Assembly: GCA_038533575.1 (NCBI GenBank)
Contig: JBCAYL010000001.1
Location: 1,640,226 to 1,704,225 of the forward strand
Reading direction: 5' to 3'
Source of the DNA: Pseudomonadota bacterium
Lineage (GTDB): Bacteria > Pseudomonadota > Alphaproteobacteria > Rhodobacterales > Rhodobacteraceae
DNA: 64,000 bases
Made by a program: the position numbers and the translations under genes. The notes under the pieces were generated by a model. The model was not told where the DNA came from and ran no database searches. It worked only from the letters and a program-made list of their open reading frames with translations. Below, piece by piece: positions 52,487 through 62,068 of this stretch (position 1 is the stretch's first letter; the number at the start of each line of letters is the position of its first letter).

Positions 52487-52642
52487 ATGGCCAATGGAAG
52501 GGAGGGACCGCGCAAGGAGGTCCACCCCGCCGCCAGACGCTGGGGCACTCTCATGCATCACGTCGGGCAACGGAGCTTCCACTGGCAGGGCCATCGACTC
52601 TCCAGCCTGTACCCTGCACACATGCTCGTAGAACGTGGTTAA
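52487..52642 (+). CDS. Possible small ORF (51 aa)
   Basis: ATG preceded by GGGGGAG at a good distance (6 nt). The peptide MANGREGPRKEVHPAARRWG... is basic and His/Arg-rich, with no recognised family. It could equally be chance in GC-rich spacer DNA. Confidence 0.25.
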   Translation: MANGREGPRKEVHPAARRWGTLMHHVGQRSFHWQGHRLSSLYPAHMLVERG

Positions 52643-52774
52643 GGAACCGTTACCCGCTTCCTTGGGCCTCAAATTCTCCACGGGGGGGCGCCGATGTTTG
52701 CGCCAGTGGTTCAAGCAAGAATGGCGACGGGATTTGAAACCCCCGATCCCGCCGGTGACATCGGGAGCATATCC

Positions 52775-53407
52775 ATGACCCTCAGACTCCACTGCTTCGG
52801 CGAGAGCGGAAATTCCTACAAGGCGGCGCTCGCGCTCGAGCTCGCGGGGCTCGACTGGAAACCCGTGAAGGTGGATTTCTTCGGGGGCGCCACCCGCGCC
52901 GACGGCTACCGCGCCTTCAACGCCATGGCCGAGGCGCCCGTGCTGGAGGATGGCGATTTCCGCCTCACGCAATCGGGCGCGATCCAGCAATGGGTGACGG
53001 ACAAGACCGGCAAGCATGGCGGCGCGGCAGAGGAGAAATACGAAGTGCTCCGCTGGGTGCTCTGGGACAATCACAAGCTCTCCTCCCAGGCGGGCATGCT
53101 TCGGTTTCTCATAAATTTCCTGCCGGAAGAGAAACGGCCCGCGGAGGTCATCGCCTTCACTCAGGGCCGCCTCCAGGCCGCCTACACCACCCTCGACACC
53201 CATCTTGCAGGGCGCGACTGGATCGTAGGCGACGGGCTCACCAATGCCGACATCTCCGCCTGCGGATATCTCTTCTACCCGGAGCCCTTTGGCTTTGACC
53301 GCGCGCACTGGCCCAATATCGACCGCTGGCTCGCGCGCATCGCGGCGCTTCCTGGCTGGAAGCACCCCTACGATCTCATGCCCGGGCATCCGAGCGACCG
53401 CGCCTGA
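52775..53407 (+). CDS. Glutathione S-transferase family protein
   Basis: 210 aa. The thioredoxin-like N-terminal domain (LRLHCFGESGNSYKAALALE) has Ser in the catalytic region, followed by EAPVLEDGDFRLTQSGAIQQ, where the last Ser-Gly pair binds glutathione. The C-terminal helical domain includes DGLTNADISACGYLFYP. ATG at 52775 has GGGAG upstream; earlier in-frame ATGs were rejected. It is near beta-oxidation genes, but its substrate is unknown. Confidence 0.88.
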   Translation: MTLRLHCFGESGNSYKAALALELAGLDWKPVKVDFFGGATRADGYRAFNAMAEAPVLEDGDFRLTQSGAIQQWVTDKTGKHGGAAEEKYEVLRWVLWDNHKLSSQAGMLRFLINFLPEEKRPAEVIAFTQGRLQAAYTTLDTHLAGRDWIVGDGLTNADISACGYLFYPEPFGFDRAHWPNIDRWLARIAALPGWKHPYDLMPGHPSDRA

Positions 53408-53445
53408 ACCCATGCGGGGCTGAAATCGGCTGAAAGCCGCGCTTC

Positions 53446-53471
53446 GTAACGCCACGTGACGTTCGCGTCAC
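53446..53471 (+). promoter_or_regulatory. Operator-like palindromes before the thiolase gene
   Basis: GTGACG-TTCG-CGTCAC (53456-53471) is a perfect 6-bp palindrome. It overlaps the imperfect GTAACG-CCA-CGTGAC beginning at 53446. The half-site NTNACG/CGTCAC matches 11 of 16 positions of the site at 49893-49908. Located about 80-100 nt before the thiolase start, it is a likely regulator site. Confidence 0.5.
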
Positions 53472-53550
53472 CCTGCGAAAGCCCTTAGGTTGGCTGCAAT
53501 TCACGCTGCCTGCGGCGGGCCCTCCCCCGCGGTGCTCAAAGGAGAGGTTC

Positions 53551-54765
<1,215 letters not shown>

Positions 54766-54783
54766 TCCCAGGGAGAACAGAGA

Positions 54784-56973
54784 ATGTCTGATTTCAGCAT
54801 GAACGTGGGCGACGACGGCGTCGCCATCATCACCTGGGACACCCAGGGCAAGAGCATGAACGTCATGAACGAGCAGGGCTTCCGCGACCTGGAAGCGCTG
54901 ATCGACACCGTCCTCGGCGACGATGCCATCAAGGGCGCGGTCATCACGTCCGGCAAGGAAGGCACCTTCGCCGGCGGCATGGATCTCAACATCATCGCCA
55001 AGATGAAGGAGATGGCCGGAGACAACCCCGCCGAGGGACTTTTCAACGGCATCATGGATATCCACCGCCTACTCCGGAAGATCGAGCGTGCGGGCATGGA
55101 GCCGAAGACCAACAAGGGCGGCAAGCCCATCGCGGCCGCGCTCCCGGGCACGGCGCTCGGCATCGGGCTCGAGCTGCCCATGGCCACGCACCGCATCTTC
55201 TGCGCCGACAACCCCAAGGCCAAGATCGGCCTGCCGGAGATCATGGTGGGCATCTTCCCCGGCGCGGGCGGCACCACGCGCGTGAGCTGGAAGCTCGGCC
55301 CCATGGCGGGCTCGCCCATCCTGTTCCAGGGCAAGCTGCACGCGCCCGCGCAAGCCAAGGGCGTGGGCCTGATCGACGAGGTGGTCGACGATCCCGTCCA
55401 AGCGGCCCGCGAGTGGGTCCTTTCCGAGCCCAAGATCGTGAAGCCCTGGGACGAGAAGGGCTACAAGTATCCGGGCGGCGCGCCCTACCATCCGGCAGGC
55501 TTCATGACCTTCGTGGGTGCCTCGGCCATGGTCAACGCCAGCACGAACGGGGTCTATCCCGCCGCCAAGGCGCTCCTGTCGGCGGTTTACGAAGGCGCCA
55601 TGGTGCCCTTCGACACTGCGCTCAAGATCGAGGCGCGCTGGTTCACCAATGTGCTCATGAACCCGTCTTCGGGCGCCATGATCCGCTCCCTCTTCATCAA
55701 CAAGGAAGCGCTGGAAAAAGGCGCTGTGCGCCCCGGAGTGCCCGACCAGAAGGTCAAGAAGATCGGCGTCATGGGCGCGGGCATGATGGGGGCAGGCATC
55801 GCGCTCGTCTCCGCCCAGGCGGGCATGGAAGTCGTGTTGATCGATCAGCAGCAGGAAAGCGCGGACAAGGGTAAAGCCTATGTCGACGACTACTTCTCCA
55901 AGGGCGTGAGCCGGAAGAAGATCACCGAGGAGAAGAAGGCCGCCGCCATGGGCCTCATCACCGCCACGACCGATTACGAGGCGCTCAAGGGCGCGGACCT
56001 CATCATCGAGGCCGTTTTTGAGGACCCGGGCGTGAAGGCGGAGGTGACGAAAAACGTGCTGAAGGTGGTCGGCCCCGACTGCATCTTCGCCACCAACACC
56101 TCCACCCTGCCCATCACCGAGCTCGCGAAGGCCTCCGACACGCCGGAGAACTTCATCGGCATCCACTTCTTCTCCCCCGTGGAAAAGATGATGCTCGTGG
56201 AGATCATCAAGGGCAAAGAGACCGGCGACCGCGCGGTGGCCAAGGCGCTCGATTACGTGCGCCAGATCAAGAAGACGCCCATCGTCGTCAACGATGCCCG
56301 CTTCTTCTACTGCAACCGCTGCATCATCCCCTACATCAATGAAGGGATGCGGATGGTCATGGAGGGTGTCGCGCCCGCGCTCATCGAGAACGCCGCGCGC
56401 CTCGTGGGGATGCCGCTCGGCCCGCTCCAGCTCGTGGACGAGACCTCCATCGACCTCGGCGTCAAGATCGCCAAGGCCACGAAGGGCGCCATGGGCGCGG
56501 AATATGACGACGCCGTGGACGAGATCCTGTTCTGGATGGCCGACGAGGGCCGACTGGGCAAGAAGTCCAACGCGGGCTTCTACGAGTACGACGAGCGCGG
56601 CAAGCGCACGGGCCTCTGGTCCGGGCTCGCGGCCAAGTATCCGGTCGCCGAGGAGCAGCCCGACCTTCTGGAAGTCCAGCACCGCTTGCTCATGATCCAG
56701 TCGCTCGAGGCCGTGCGCGCGCTCGAGGAAGACGTGCTCATGGATATCCGCGAGGGTGATGTGGGCGCGATCCTGGCCTGGGGCTTCGCGCCCTGGTCCG
56801 GCGGGCCGCTTTCCTGGCTCGACATGATCGGCGCGGCCTACGCCTCGGAGCGGACGGCGGAGCTTACGGCCAAGTTCGGGCCCCGCTTCGAGACGCCCGC
56901 GCTTCTGAAGGACCTCGCCGCCAAGAACGACACGTTCTACGGCCGCTATCAGCCCGCCATCGCGGCCGAGTAA
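54784..56973 (+). CDS. Multifunctional enoyl-CoA hydratase / 3-hydroxyacyl-CoA dehydrogenase, FadB/FadJ-like
   Basis: 729 aa. The N-terminal crotonase domain has TFAGGMDLNII and PEIMVGIFPGAGGTTR with the catalytic Glu region. The NAD domain begins KIGVMGAGMMGAGIALVSAQ. IFATNTSTLPITELA, the GIHFFSPVEKMMLVEII signature and NRCIIPYINEG complete the dehydrogenase half. It partners the thiolase encoded upstream. It ends at a strong terminator. Confidence 0.93.
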   Translation: MSDFSMNVGDDGVAIITWDTQGKSMNVMNEQGFRDLEALIDTVLGDDAIKGAVITSGKEGTFAGGMDLNIIAKMKEMAGDNPAEGLFNGIMDIHRLLRKIERAGMEPKTNKGGKPIAAALPGTALGIGLELPMATHRIFCADNPKAKIGLPEIMVGIFPGAGGTTRVSWKLGPMAGSPILFQGKLHAPAQAKGVGLIDEVVDDPVQAAREWVLSEPKIVKPWDEKGYKYPGGAPYHPAGFMTFVGASAMVNASTNGVYPAAKALLSAVYEGAMVPFDTALKIEARWFTNVLMNPSSGAMIRSLFINKEALEKGAVRPGVPDQKVKKIGVMGAGMMGAGIALVSAQAGMEVVLIDQQQESADKGKAYVDDYFSKGVSRKKITEEKKAAAMGLITATTDYEALKGADLIIEAVFEDPGVKAEVTKNVLKVVGPDCIFATNTSTLPITELAKASDTPENFIGIHFFSPVEKMMLVEIIKGKETGDRAVAKALDYVRQIKKTPIVVNDARFFYCNRCIIPYINEGMRMVMEGVAPALIENAARLVGMPLGPLQLVDETSIDLGVKIAKATKGAMGAEYDDAVDEILFWMADEGRLGKKSNAGFYEYDERGKRTGLWSGLAAKYPVAEEQPDLLEVQHRLLMIQSLEAVRALEEDVLMDIREGDVGAILAWGFAPWSGGPLSWLDMIGAAYASERTAELTAKFGPRFETPALLKDLAAKNDTFYGRYQPAIAAE

Positions 56974-56990
56974 GCGCAAAACGCAAAAGA

Positions 56991-57024
56991 AGAGGCCCCG
57001 CCGGAGTGATCCGGCGGGGCCTTT
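56991..57024 (+). terminator. Strong bidirectional terminator after the beta-oxidation operon
   Basis: Perfect 13-bp stem AGGCCCCGCCGGA/TCCGGCGGGGCCT with loop GTGA, followed by TTATC. An A-rich stretch on the other side supplies T's for the opposite strand. The next gene converges on it. Confidence 0.92.
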
Positions 57025-57048
57025 ATCATGTCTGGCTCTCGCGGGGGC

Positions 57049-57765
57049 TCAGGCGGCTTCTGCGCGCCCCGTCCCCAGCGCCTCGACCATGAGCCGCGCC
57101 ACGGCTTCCGCCGATTGCGGGTTCTGCCCGGTCACGAGGCGGCCGTCGCGCACGGCGTATTCCTCGAAGACACCGCCATGCTCGAAGATGGCGCCCTTGG
57201 CGCGCAGCTCGGTCTCGAGCAGGTAGGGCACCGCCTCGGTGAGACCCACCGCCTCTTCCTCGGCATCGGTGAAGCCGTTCACGCGCCGCCCGGCGACGAC
57301 CGGCTTGCCCTCGGCATCCACCGCCTCGATGAGCCCGGCGGGCCCGTGGCAGACCGCGCCCAGCACCGCGCCACCCTGCCAGGCCGCGGATGTCAGCGCC
57401 GTAAGGTCCGAGTTCTGGCGGAAATCGAACATCGTGCCGTGGCCACCCGGCAGGAAGACGGCCGCGTAATCCGCGGCCTTCGCCTCGGAGACCGACATCG
57501 TGGTTTCAAGCGCGGCCATGGCGGCATCATCGGCCATGAAGCGCGTGACAGCGGCGGGGCGCTCTGCCGCGTCTTCGGCGATGGAGATCGGGTCCACCGG
57601 GGCCTTGCCGCCCGCGATCGAGGCGAAGTCCACCGCGTAGCCCGCGTCGCGCAGCGCCCAGTAGGGCGCCGCCATCTCATCCATATAAAAGCCCGTCTCT
57701 CGCGTCTCGCCGCCGGCCTCGAAGCCGTCGCAGGACGTCAGGACGAAGAGGATGCGTTCGGTCAT
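57049..57765 (-). CDS. DJ-1/PfpI-family class I glutamine amidotransferase-like protein
   Basis: 238 aa. The nucleophile elbow is GAVCHGPAGLI, with an acidic residue supplied near the N-terminus (YMDEMAAPYWALRDAG). FLPGGHGTMFDF is typical of the Hsp31/DJ-1-like group. It may be a glyoxalase or deglycase, or a stress hydrolase. AAAGGAG precedes the ATG. Confidence 0.88.
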   Translation of the reverse strand: MTERILFVLTSCDGFEAGGETRETGFYMDEMAAPYWALRDAGYAVDFASIAGGKAPVDPISIAEDAAERPAAVTRFMADDAAMAALETTMSVSEAKAADYAAVFLPGGHGTMFDFRQNSDLTALTSAAWQGGAVLGAVCHGPAGLIEAVDAEGKPVVAGRRVNGFTDAEEEAVGLTEAVPYLLETELRAKGAIFEHGGVFEEYAVRDGRLVTGQNPQSAEAVARLMVEALGTGRAEAA

Positions 57766-57943
57766 GGAGATCACTCCTTTTGTCTCGTGCTGTGCCCGGC
57801 GCGAAGATCCGCGGCGCGGGCCGTGGGCACCCAACGGATGACAGCGGGAGCGGTTCCTCCTCGGAAGCGGAGTGTGAGGTGACGAGGCGTTAAGCGGGCA
57901 CGCTGAATTGATGAACGCCCCATGCGGGGCGATCACAGGAGGC

Positions 57944-58555
57944 TCAGGCCGCCAGCACTTCCCGGGCGTGCAGGTCCTCGACCACGGCCCGAGCTTCGGC
58001 ACGCTCGAGCGGCAGATAAGCCACCTCGCCATGGATATAATCGAGGATGCCGGCGTCGGATTGGCAGTGCAGCAGCGCCCCGTCCCCGGCATAGATCACC
58101 TCGTCCTGCTCGAAATGCAGCACGATCACGAGATGCGGCGCCCGGGGCGTGACGCGAGAAATGCCTTTCCAGCCCGCGAGCATCTCCACGGTCAAAAGCG
58201 CGAAGGGATCGCCAGTCATCTGCTCAGCGAGATCGCTCTCCACAAGCACAAGCTGGTTCGGCAGCATCAGGAGCCGTTCGCTGTTGCCCAGCGCGTGGGC
58301 CGGCACCTCGAAGGGCGCGGCATGGTCGGGGCAGCTCGCATTGTCAGGCCAGTTGAGCACGCGCTCGATCCCGGTGACCCGCTGGAATCCGTTGTCGAAT
58401 GTCAGCACCTCGTCGCCCAGGGCGATGCTCTCGGCCACGCGCCAGCCGCCGGGCGTGGCCACGCGGGTGCTGTGCAAGAGGCCCGAGCGGCGATTGATCG
58501 GAAGGCTATCCGCAGGCGGACCGGAAGGCTCGAGGGCCTCTTTCAAATCGAACAT
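57944..58555 (-). CDS. Hint-domain protein lacking the usual N-terminal Cys
   Basis: 203 aa. The Hint (hedgehog/intein) fold is indicated by TRVATPGGWRVAESIALGDE and VLTFDNGFQRVTGIERV. The later segments ERLLMLPNQLVLVES and HCQSDAGI are also typical of a roseobacter family. Classical Hint domains have Cys or Ser just before the TxxATP segment for the N-S/O acyl shift. Here the segment reads GLLHSTRVATP, so only a Ser near that place could react. Self-cleavage is therefore doubtful. Confidence 0.75.
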   Translation of the reverse strand: MFDLKEALEPSGPPADSLPINRRSGLLHSTRVATPGGWRVAESIALGDEVLTFDNGFQRVTGIERVLNWPDNASCPDHAAPFEVPAHALGNSERLLMLPNQLVLVESDLAEQMTGDPFALLTVEMLAGWKGISRVTPRAPHLVIVLHFEQDEVIYAGDGALLHCQSDAGILDYIHGEVAYLPLERAEARAVVEDLHAREVLAA

Positions 58556-58738
58556 GTGTCCATCCCCATGAACATGTGCTTGGCAGCGGGCGCCTCGGGC
58601 AGTCGAGGCACCACCCCGGCAGGATGGGGGCGCGCCGGGGCCAGCTTTGGGGCAGCGCGCGGCAAGAATGGGGCATTTTATGAAAAGTTAGCGTCAAATG
58701 CGTGGCGGCCGCGCGATTGTTTCCAGCCGCGTTTCAAT

Positions 58739-59389
58739 CTAGCCGTCGAAGCGGTAGCCGAAGCGCGCGATATCGGTGGCGCAGAGCTTTGCGACGCGCT
58801 CCGATTCGGCGTCTGAATAGGCCGTGCGGTAGTCCGCGGGGCGATCCGAGCGGTTCTCGTGGGGAAGGTGCACGCGGAAGCCCAGATGCGCCTCGAGCGG
58901 TGCGACGTCCTCCACGAAATGCTCCAACCGTATGAAAAAGCTGCATCTTTCGCGCCCCTCCGCGTCGGTGACATATCCCGCATAATCCGCCGCGGCGAGC
59001 GAGGCAGCAGTGTGCGGATGGGCGAGAAAAGCGCCGAAGTCGAGCGACTTCGCCAGCGTCACCGCTTCATGCTCGAAGCTCTGGGCCCGCAGCCAGTGGT
59101 AGTAGCTCACCATGCGATCCCACGGGTTCCGCACCAGCGTGAAGACGACCAACGCGTCGAGGTCATCCGTCCCGAGCCAGCCGTCGAGATCGCTGAGCAT
59201 GGAGTGCTTCCAAAGCCGCCCGCGGGCCGGCAATCCCTTCAGGCGCTGGCGCCTGCGTCGGGCCTTCGGCGTGTCCCCGGCCATGATGTCGCCCGGTTTT
59301 GCCCTTGCTTCCAGTGCCATGGCAAGCGAGGTGCCGCCCGTCTTGGGGATGTGGATGAAGAGGTATCCGCGTTCGGGCGAGTAGATCAC
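58739..59389 (-). CDS. Sulfotransferase-family protein
   Basis: 216 aa. The PAPS-binding loop is YLFIHIPKTGGTSLA, and TLVRNPWDRMVSYYHWLR is the second nucleotide motif with conserved Arg and Ser. It probably sulfates a glycan, lipid or secreted small molecule. It overlaps the upstream transporter gene by 4 nt (ATGA-type), so the two are co-translated. Confidence 0.87.
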   Translation of the reverse strand: MIYSPERGYLFIHIPKTGGTSLAMALEARAKPGDIMAGDTPKARRRRQRLKGLPARGRLWKHSMLSDLDGWLGTDDLDALVVFTLVRNPWDRMVSYYHWLRAQSFEHEAVTLAKSLDFGAFLAHPHTAASLAAADYAGYVTDAEGRERCSFFIRLEHFVEDVAPLEAHLGFRVHLPHENRSDRPADYRTAYSDAESERVAKLCATDIARFGYRFDG

Positions 59390-60294
59390 GCCCGGTCTCC
59401 CCGCCAGGCGAGCGCCGCCCCCGAGACAAGGAGAAGCGCGATCCCCGAGAGGCCGAGCGGCCCGATCTCGTGCCCCCAGATGGCGAAGCCCACGGCGGCG
59501 GCCACGAGGAGCACGCTATATTCAAAGGCCCCCACGAAGGCTGGCGCGGCAAGCTGGTAGGCCCGCGCGAGCAGCGTCACCGAGACGAGCGCCACGAGCG
59601 CCTGCGCAAAGCAGAGCGCGAGCACATGAGGCGGCACCGACACCCACCCCCGGCTCAGGTAATCCGTGCTCTCGGGATCGAGAAACGGCAGCGCCAGAAG
59701 CCCCGCCAAGCCGATCATCGCGAGATAAACAGAAACCAGCGTCCATGCGCTTTCCTGCCCCGTCCAGGACCGCGTGACCTTGCCCGTCATGCCGTAGAAA
59801 AATCCCGCGAGAAGCGGCCCCAATGCCAGCCAGCCAAGCTCTCTCGGGTCAGGCTGAACCACCGCGAGGCAGCCAAAGAAGCCGAGGATGATCCAGGCCG
59901 CGGTAGGGCCATCCACGGACCGCCCCTGCGCACGGGTCACGAGCATCACCCAGAGCGGGGCGGTGAAGACCCCCGCCAGCGACTGCGCCACCGAGAGAAA
60001 GCCCACGCTCGCGAAGTAAAAGCCCATGGCGACCGTCAGAAGAGCCGACCGACCCAACACGCCCCATGGATTGACCGGCCAGAGGCGCTGCCGCGTCCAG
60101 ATCAGGACGAGGGGCATGAGCGCCAGCGCCATGCCCGAGCGCACCACCTGAAACTGCGCGAGCCCCATATGCGCGGCGACCTCGGGCATGGCATTGTCAC
60201 CCACCCCGATGAGCGCCATACCCGCCACAGCGAGCCCCGCCGCCTTCAGCCCATCGGGCGCGCTCAGGCGCGGAAGCTCGTCGAGACTGGCCAT
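59386..60294 (-). CDS. EamA-type DMT-family transporter
   Basis: 302 aa with ten hydrophobic helices in two EamA repeats. The landmarks are MALIGVGDNAMPEVAAHM, LAGVFTAPLWVMLVT, and the closing FVGAFEYSVLLVAAAVGFAIWGHE (pieces). It exports or imports a small metabolite. ATG at 60294 (MASLDELPRLS) was chosen because longer readings have atypical leaders. It is coupled to the sulfotransferase gene. Confidence 0.88.
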   Translation of the reverse strand: MASLDELPRLSAPDGLKAAGLAVAGMALIGVGDNAMPEVAAHMGLAQFQVVRSGMALALMPLVLIWTRQRLWPVNPWGVLGRSALLTVAMGFYFASVGFLSVAQSLAGVFTAPLWVMLVTRAQGRSVDGPTAAWIILGFFGCLAVVQPDPRELGWLALGPLLAGFFYGMTGKVTRSWTGQESAWTLVSVYLAMIGLAGLLALPFLDPESTDYLSRGWVSVPPHVLALCFAQALVALVSVTLLARAYQLAAPAFVGAFEYSVLLVAAAVGFAIWGHEIGPLGLSGIALLLVSGAALAWRGDRA

Positions 60295-60364
60295 GCCCCT
60301 CCCTTGCCCCTTTGCAATCAGCCGCGCACGCCCCATAACGACAGCCCAAACGGGAGGAAGCGAC

Positions 60365-61993
60365 ATGGGCTGGATGCAGGACGAAGTAGGCTTGGACAAG
60401 CGCGCGGCGAATTTCGTGCCGCTGACGCCGCTCTCCCATCTGCGCCGTGCGCGCGAGGTCTTTCCGGAGCGTACCGCGCTGATTTACGGAGATCTTTCGC
60501 TGACCTACGCGGAGTACCATGACCGCGTGAGCCGCGTCGCCTCGGCCCTCGCGGCCCGCGGCGTGAACCCGGGCGACGTGGTGGCCACGATCCTGCCCAA
60601 CGTGCCCGCGCAAGTGGAGGCGCATTTCGCCGTCCCCGCCACGGGCGCGGTGCTCAACACGATCAACATCCGCCTCGACGTGGCCACCGTGGCCTACATC
60701 TTCGATCACGGTGCGGCCAAGGTCGCGCTGGTCGACACCCAGTTCATGGACCTCGCCGAGGCCGCCTGCGCGGCCGTGGAGGGCACGGCCCCTCAAATCA
60801 TCGAGGTGCCGGACGCGGCGGCGGGCCATCCCGCCACGGGCCGCTACCCGACTTACGAAGACCTCATCGCGGAGGGAGACGCCGACTTCGCCTGGGTGAT
60901 GCCGGAGGATGAATGGGAGAGCCTCGCGCTCAACTACACCTCGGGCACGACGGGGCGTCCAAAGGGCGTCGTCTACCATCACCGCGGTGCCTACCTGATG
61001 ACGATGGGCACGGTCATCTCCTGGCGGATGACGCTCCTCCCCCGTTACCTCGCCATCGTCCCGCTCTTCCATTGCAACGGCTGGAACCATTCGTGGATGA
61101 TGCCCGTCCTCGGCGGGGCTGTCGTTTGCTGCCGTGATATCACGCCGGGCGCGATCTACGATGCCATCGCTGATCACGGGGTGACGCATTTCGGCGGGGC
61201 CCCCATCGTGCTCAACATGATCGTCAACGCGCCCGAAAGCGCGCGCCGCCCCTTTGATCACACCGTGGAAGTCTTCACAGCCGGTGCGCCGCCCGCCGCC
61301 GCCACCCTCGCCGCCATCGGCGATCTGGGCTTCAACGTGACCCAGGTCTACGGGCTCACCGAGACCTACGGCCACGTCACCGAGTGCCTCTGGGACACCG
61401 CCTGGGACGCGCTCCCGCAAGCCGAGAAGGCCGCGATGAAGGCACGGCAGGGCGTGGCCTTCCCAATGATGGAGGGGCTCGACGTGGTGAGCTCGGATGG
61501 CACCCCAATCCCGCGCGACGGCGCGGCCACAGGCGAGATCGTGATCCGGGGCAACGCGGTCATGAAAGGCTACCTAAAGAACCCCGAGGCCACGGAAGAG
61601 GCCTTTGCCGGGGGGCATTTCCATTCTGGCGACATCGCCCTCAGGCACCCCAACGGCTACGTCCAGATCGCCGACCGCGCCAAGGACATCATCATCTCCG
61701 GCGGCGAGAATGTCTCTTCCGTGGAGGTCGAGGGCGTGCTCATGCATCACCCCAACGTCTCCCTATGTGCCGTCGTCGCGAAGCCCGACGAGAAGTGGGG
61801 CGAGGTGCCCTGCGCCTTTGTCGAACTCAAGGACGGCAAAGAAGCGAGCGCCGAGGAGCTCATCGCCTTCGCCCGCGAACGGCTCGCGGGCTTCAAGACG
61901 CCGAAGCGCGTGGAGTTCATGGAGCTGCCCAAGACCTCCACCGGCAAGATCCAGAAATTCGAGCTGAGGAAAGTGGCAGCGGACCTCGCCTAG
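60365..61993 (+). CDS. AMP-dependent acyl-CoA synthetase (second)
   Basis: 542 aa. The phosphate loop is LNYTSGTTGRPKGVVYHHRG, A5 is VYGLTETYGHVTECL, then FHSGDIALRHPNGYVQIADR and DIIISGGENVSSVEVE, with catalytic Lys in LPKTSTGKIQKFELRK. IVPLFHCNGWNHSW is typical of the short/medium-chain AAE-type plant and bacterial acyl-activating enzymes. The start at ATG 60365 has GGGAGGAAG upstream. It probably feeds the beta-oxidation genes encoded nearby. Confidence 0.92.
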   Translation: MGWMQDEVGLDKRAANFVPLTPLSHLRRAREVFPERTALIYGDLSLTYAEYHDRVSRVASALAARGVNPGDVVATILPNVPAQVEAHFAVPATGAVLNTINIRLDVATVAYIFDHGAAKVALVDTQFMDLAEAACAAVEGTAPQIIEVPDAAAGHPATGRYPTYEDLIAEGDADFAWVMPEDEWESLALNYTSGTTGRPKGVVYHHRGAYLMTMGTVISWRMTLLPRYLAIVPLFHCNGWNHSWMMPVLGGAVVCCRDITPGAIYDAIADHGVTHFGGAPIVLNMIVNAPESARRPFDHTVEVFTAGAPPAAATLAAIGDLGFNVTQVYGLTETYGHVTECLWDTAWDALPQAEKAAMKARQGVAFPMMEGLDVVSSDGTPIPRDGAATGEIVIRGNAVMKGYLKNPEATEEAFAGGHFHSGDIALRHPNGYVQIADRAKDIIISGGENVSSVEVEGVLMHHPNVSLCAVVAKPDEKWGEVPCAFVELKDGKEASAEELIAFARERLAGFKTPKRVEFMELPKTSTGKIQKFELRKVAADLA

Positions 61994-62068
61994 GCCCGTG
62001 GGACGGCGTTTGCCGGACGCGCGCGCATCGGCTATCTTCCTTGGAAACAAGGCAGAGCAGCCACTCAC

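Larger units (their letters stand above)
52241..52774. other. Gene-poor spacer between acyl-CoA dehydrogenase and GST genes
   Basis: About 530 nt with no convincing annotated-type gene. It contains a second copy of the terminator (52372-52409). Near 52296 it contains CCTTCGGTGGCG followed by CTGCGCG and GGGGCG, a run also seen near 37489. It ends with a candidate 51-codon ORF and the GST leader. It looks like repeat-rich or decayed DNA. Confidence 0.5.

Noticed and set aside
52409-53455. 348-codon minus-strand frame over the GST gene
   Set aside because: It is the shadow of the GST reading frame, which has glutathione-binding motifs and an SD.
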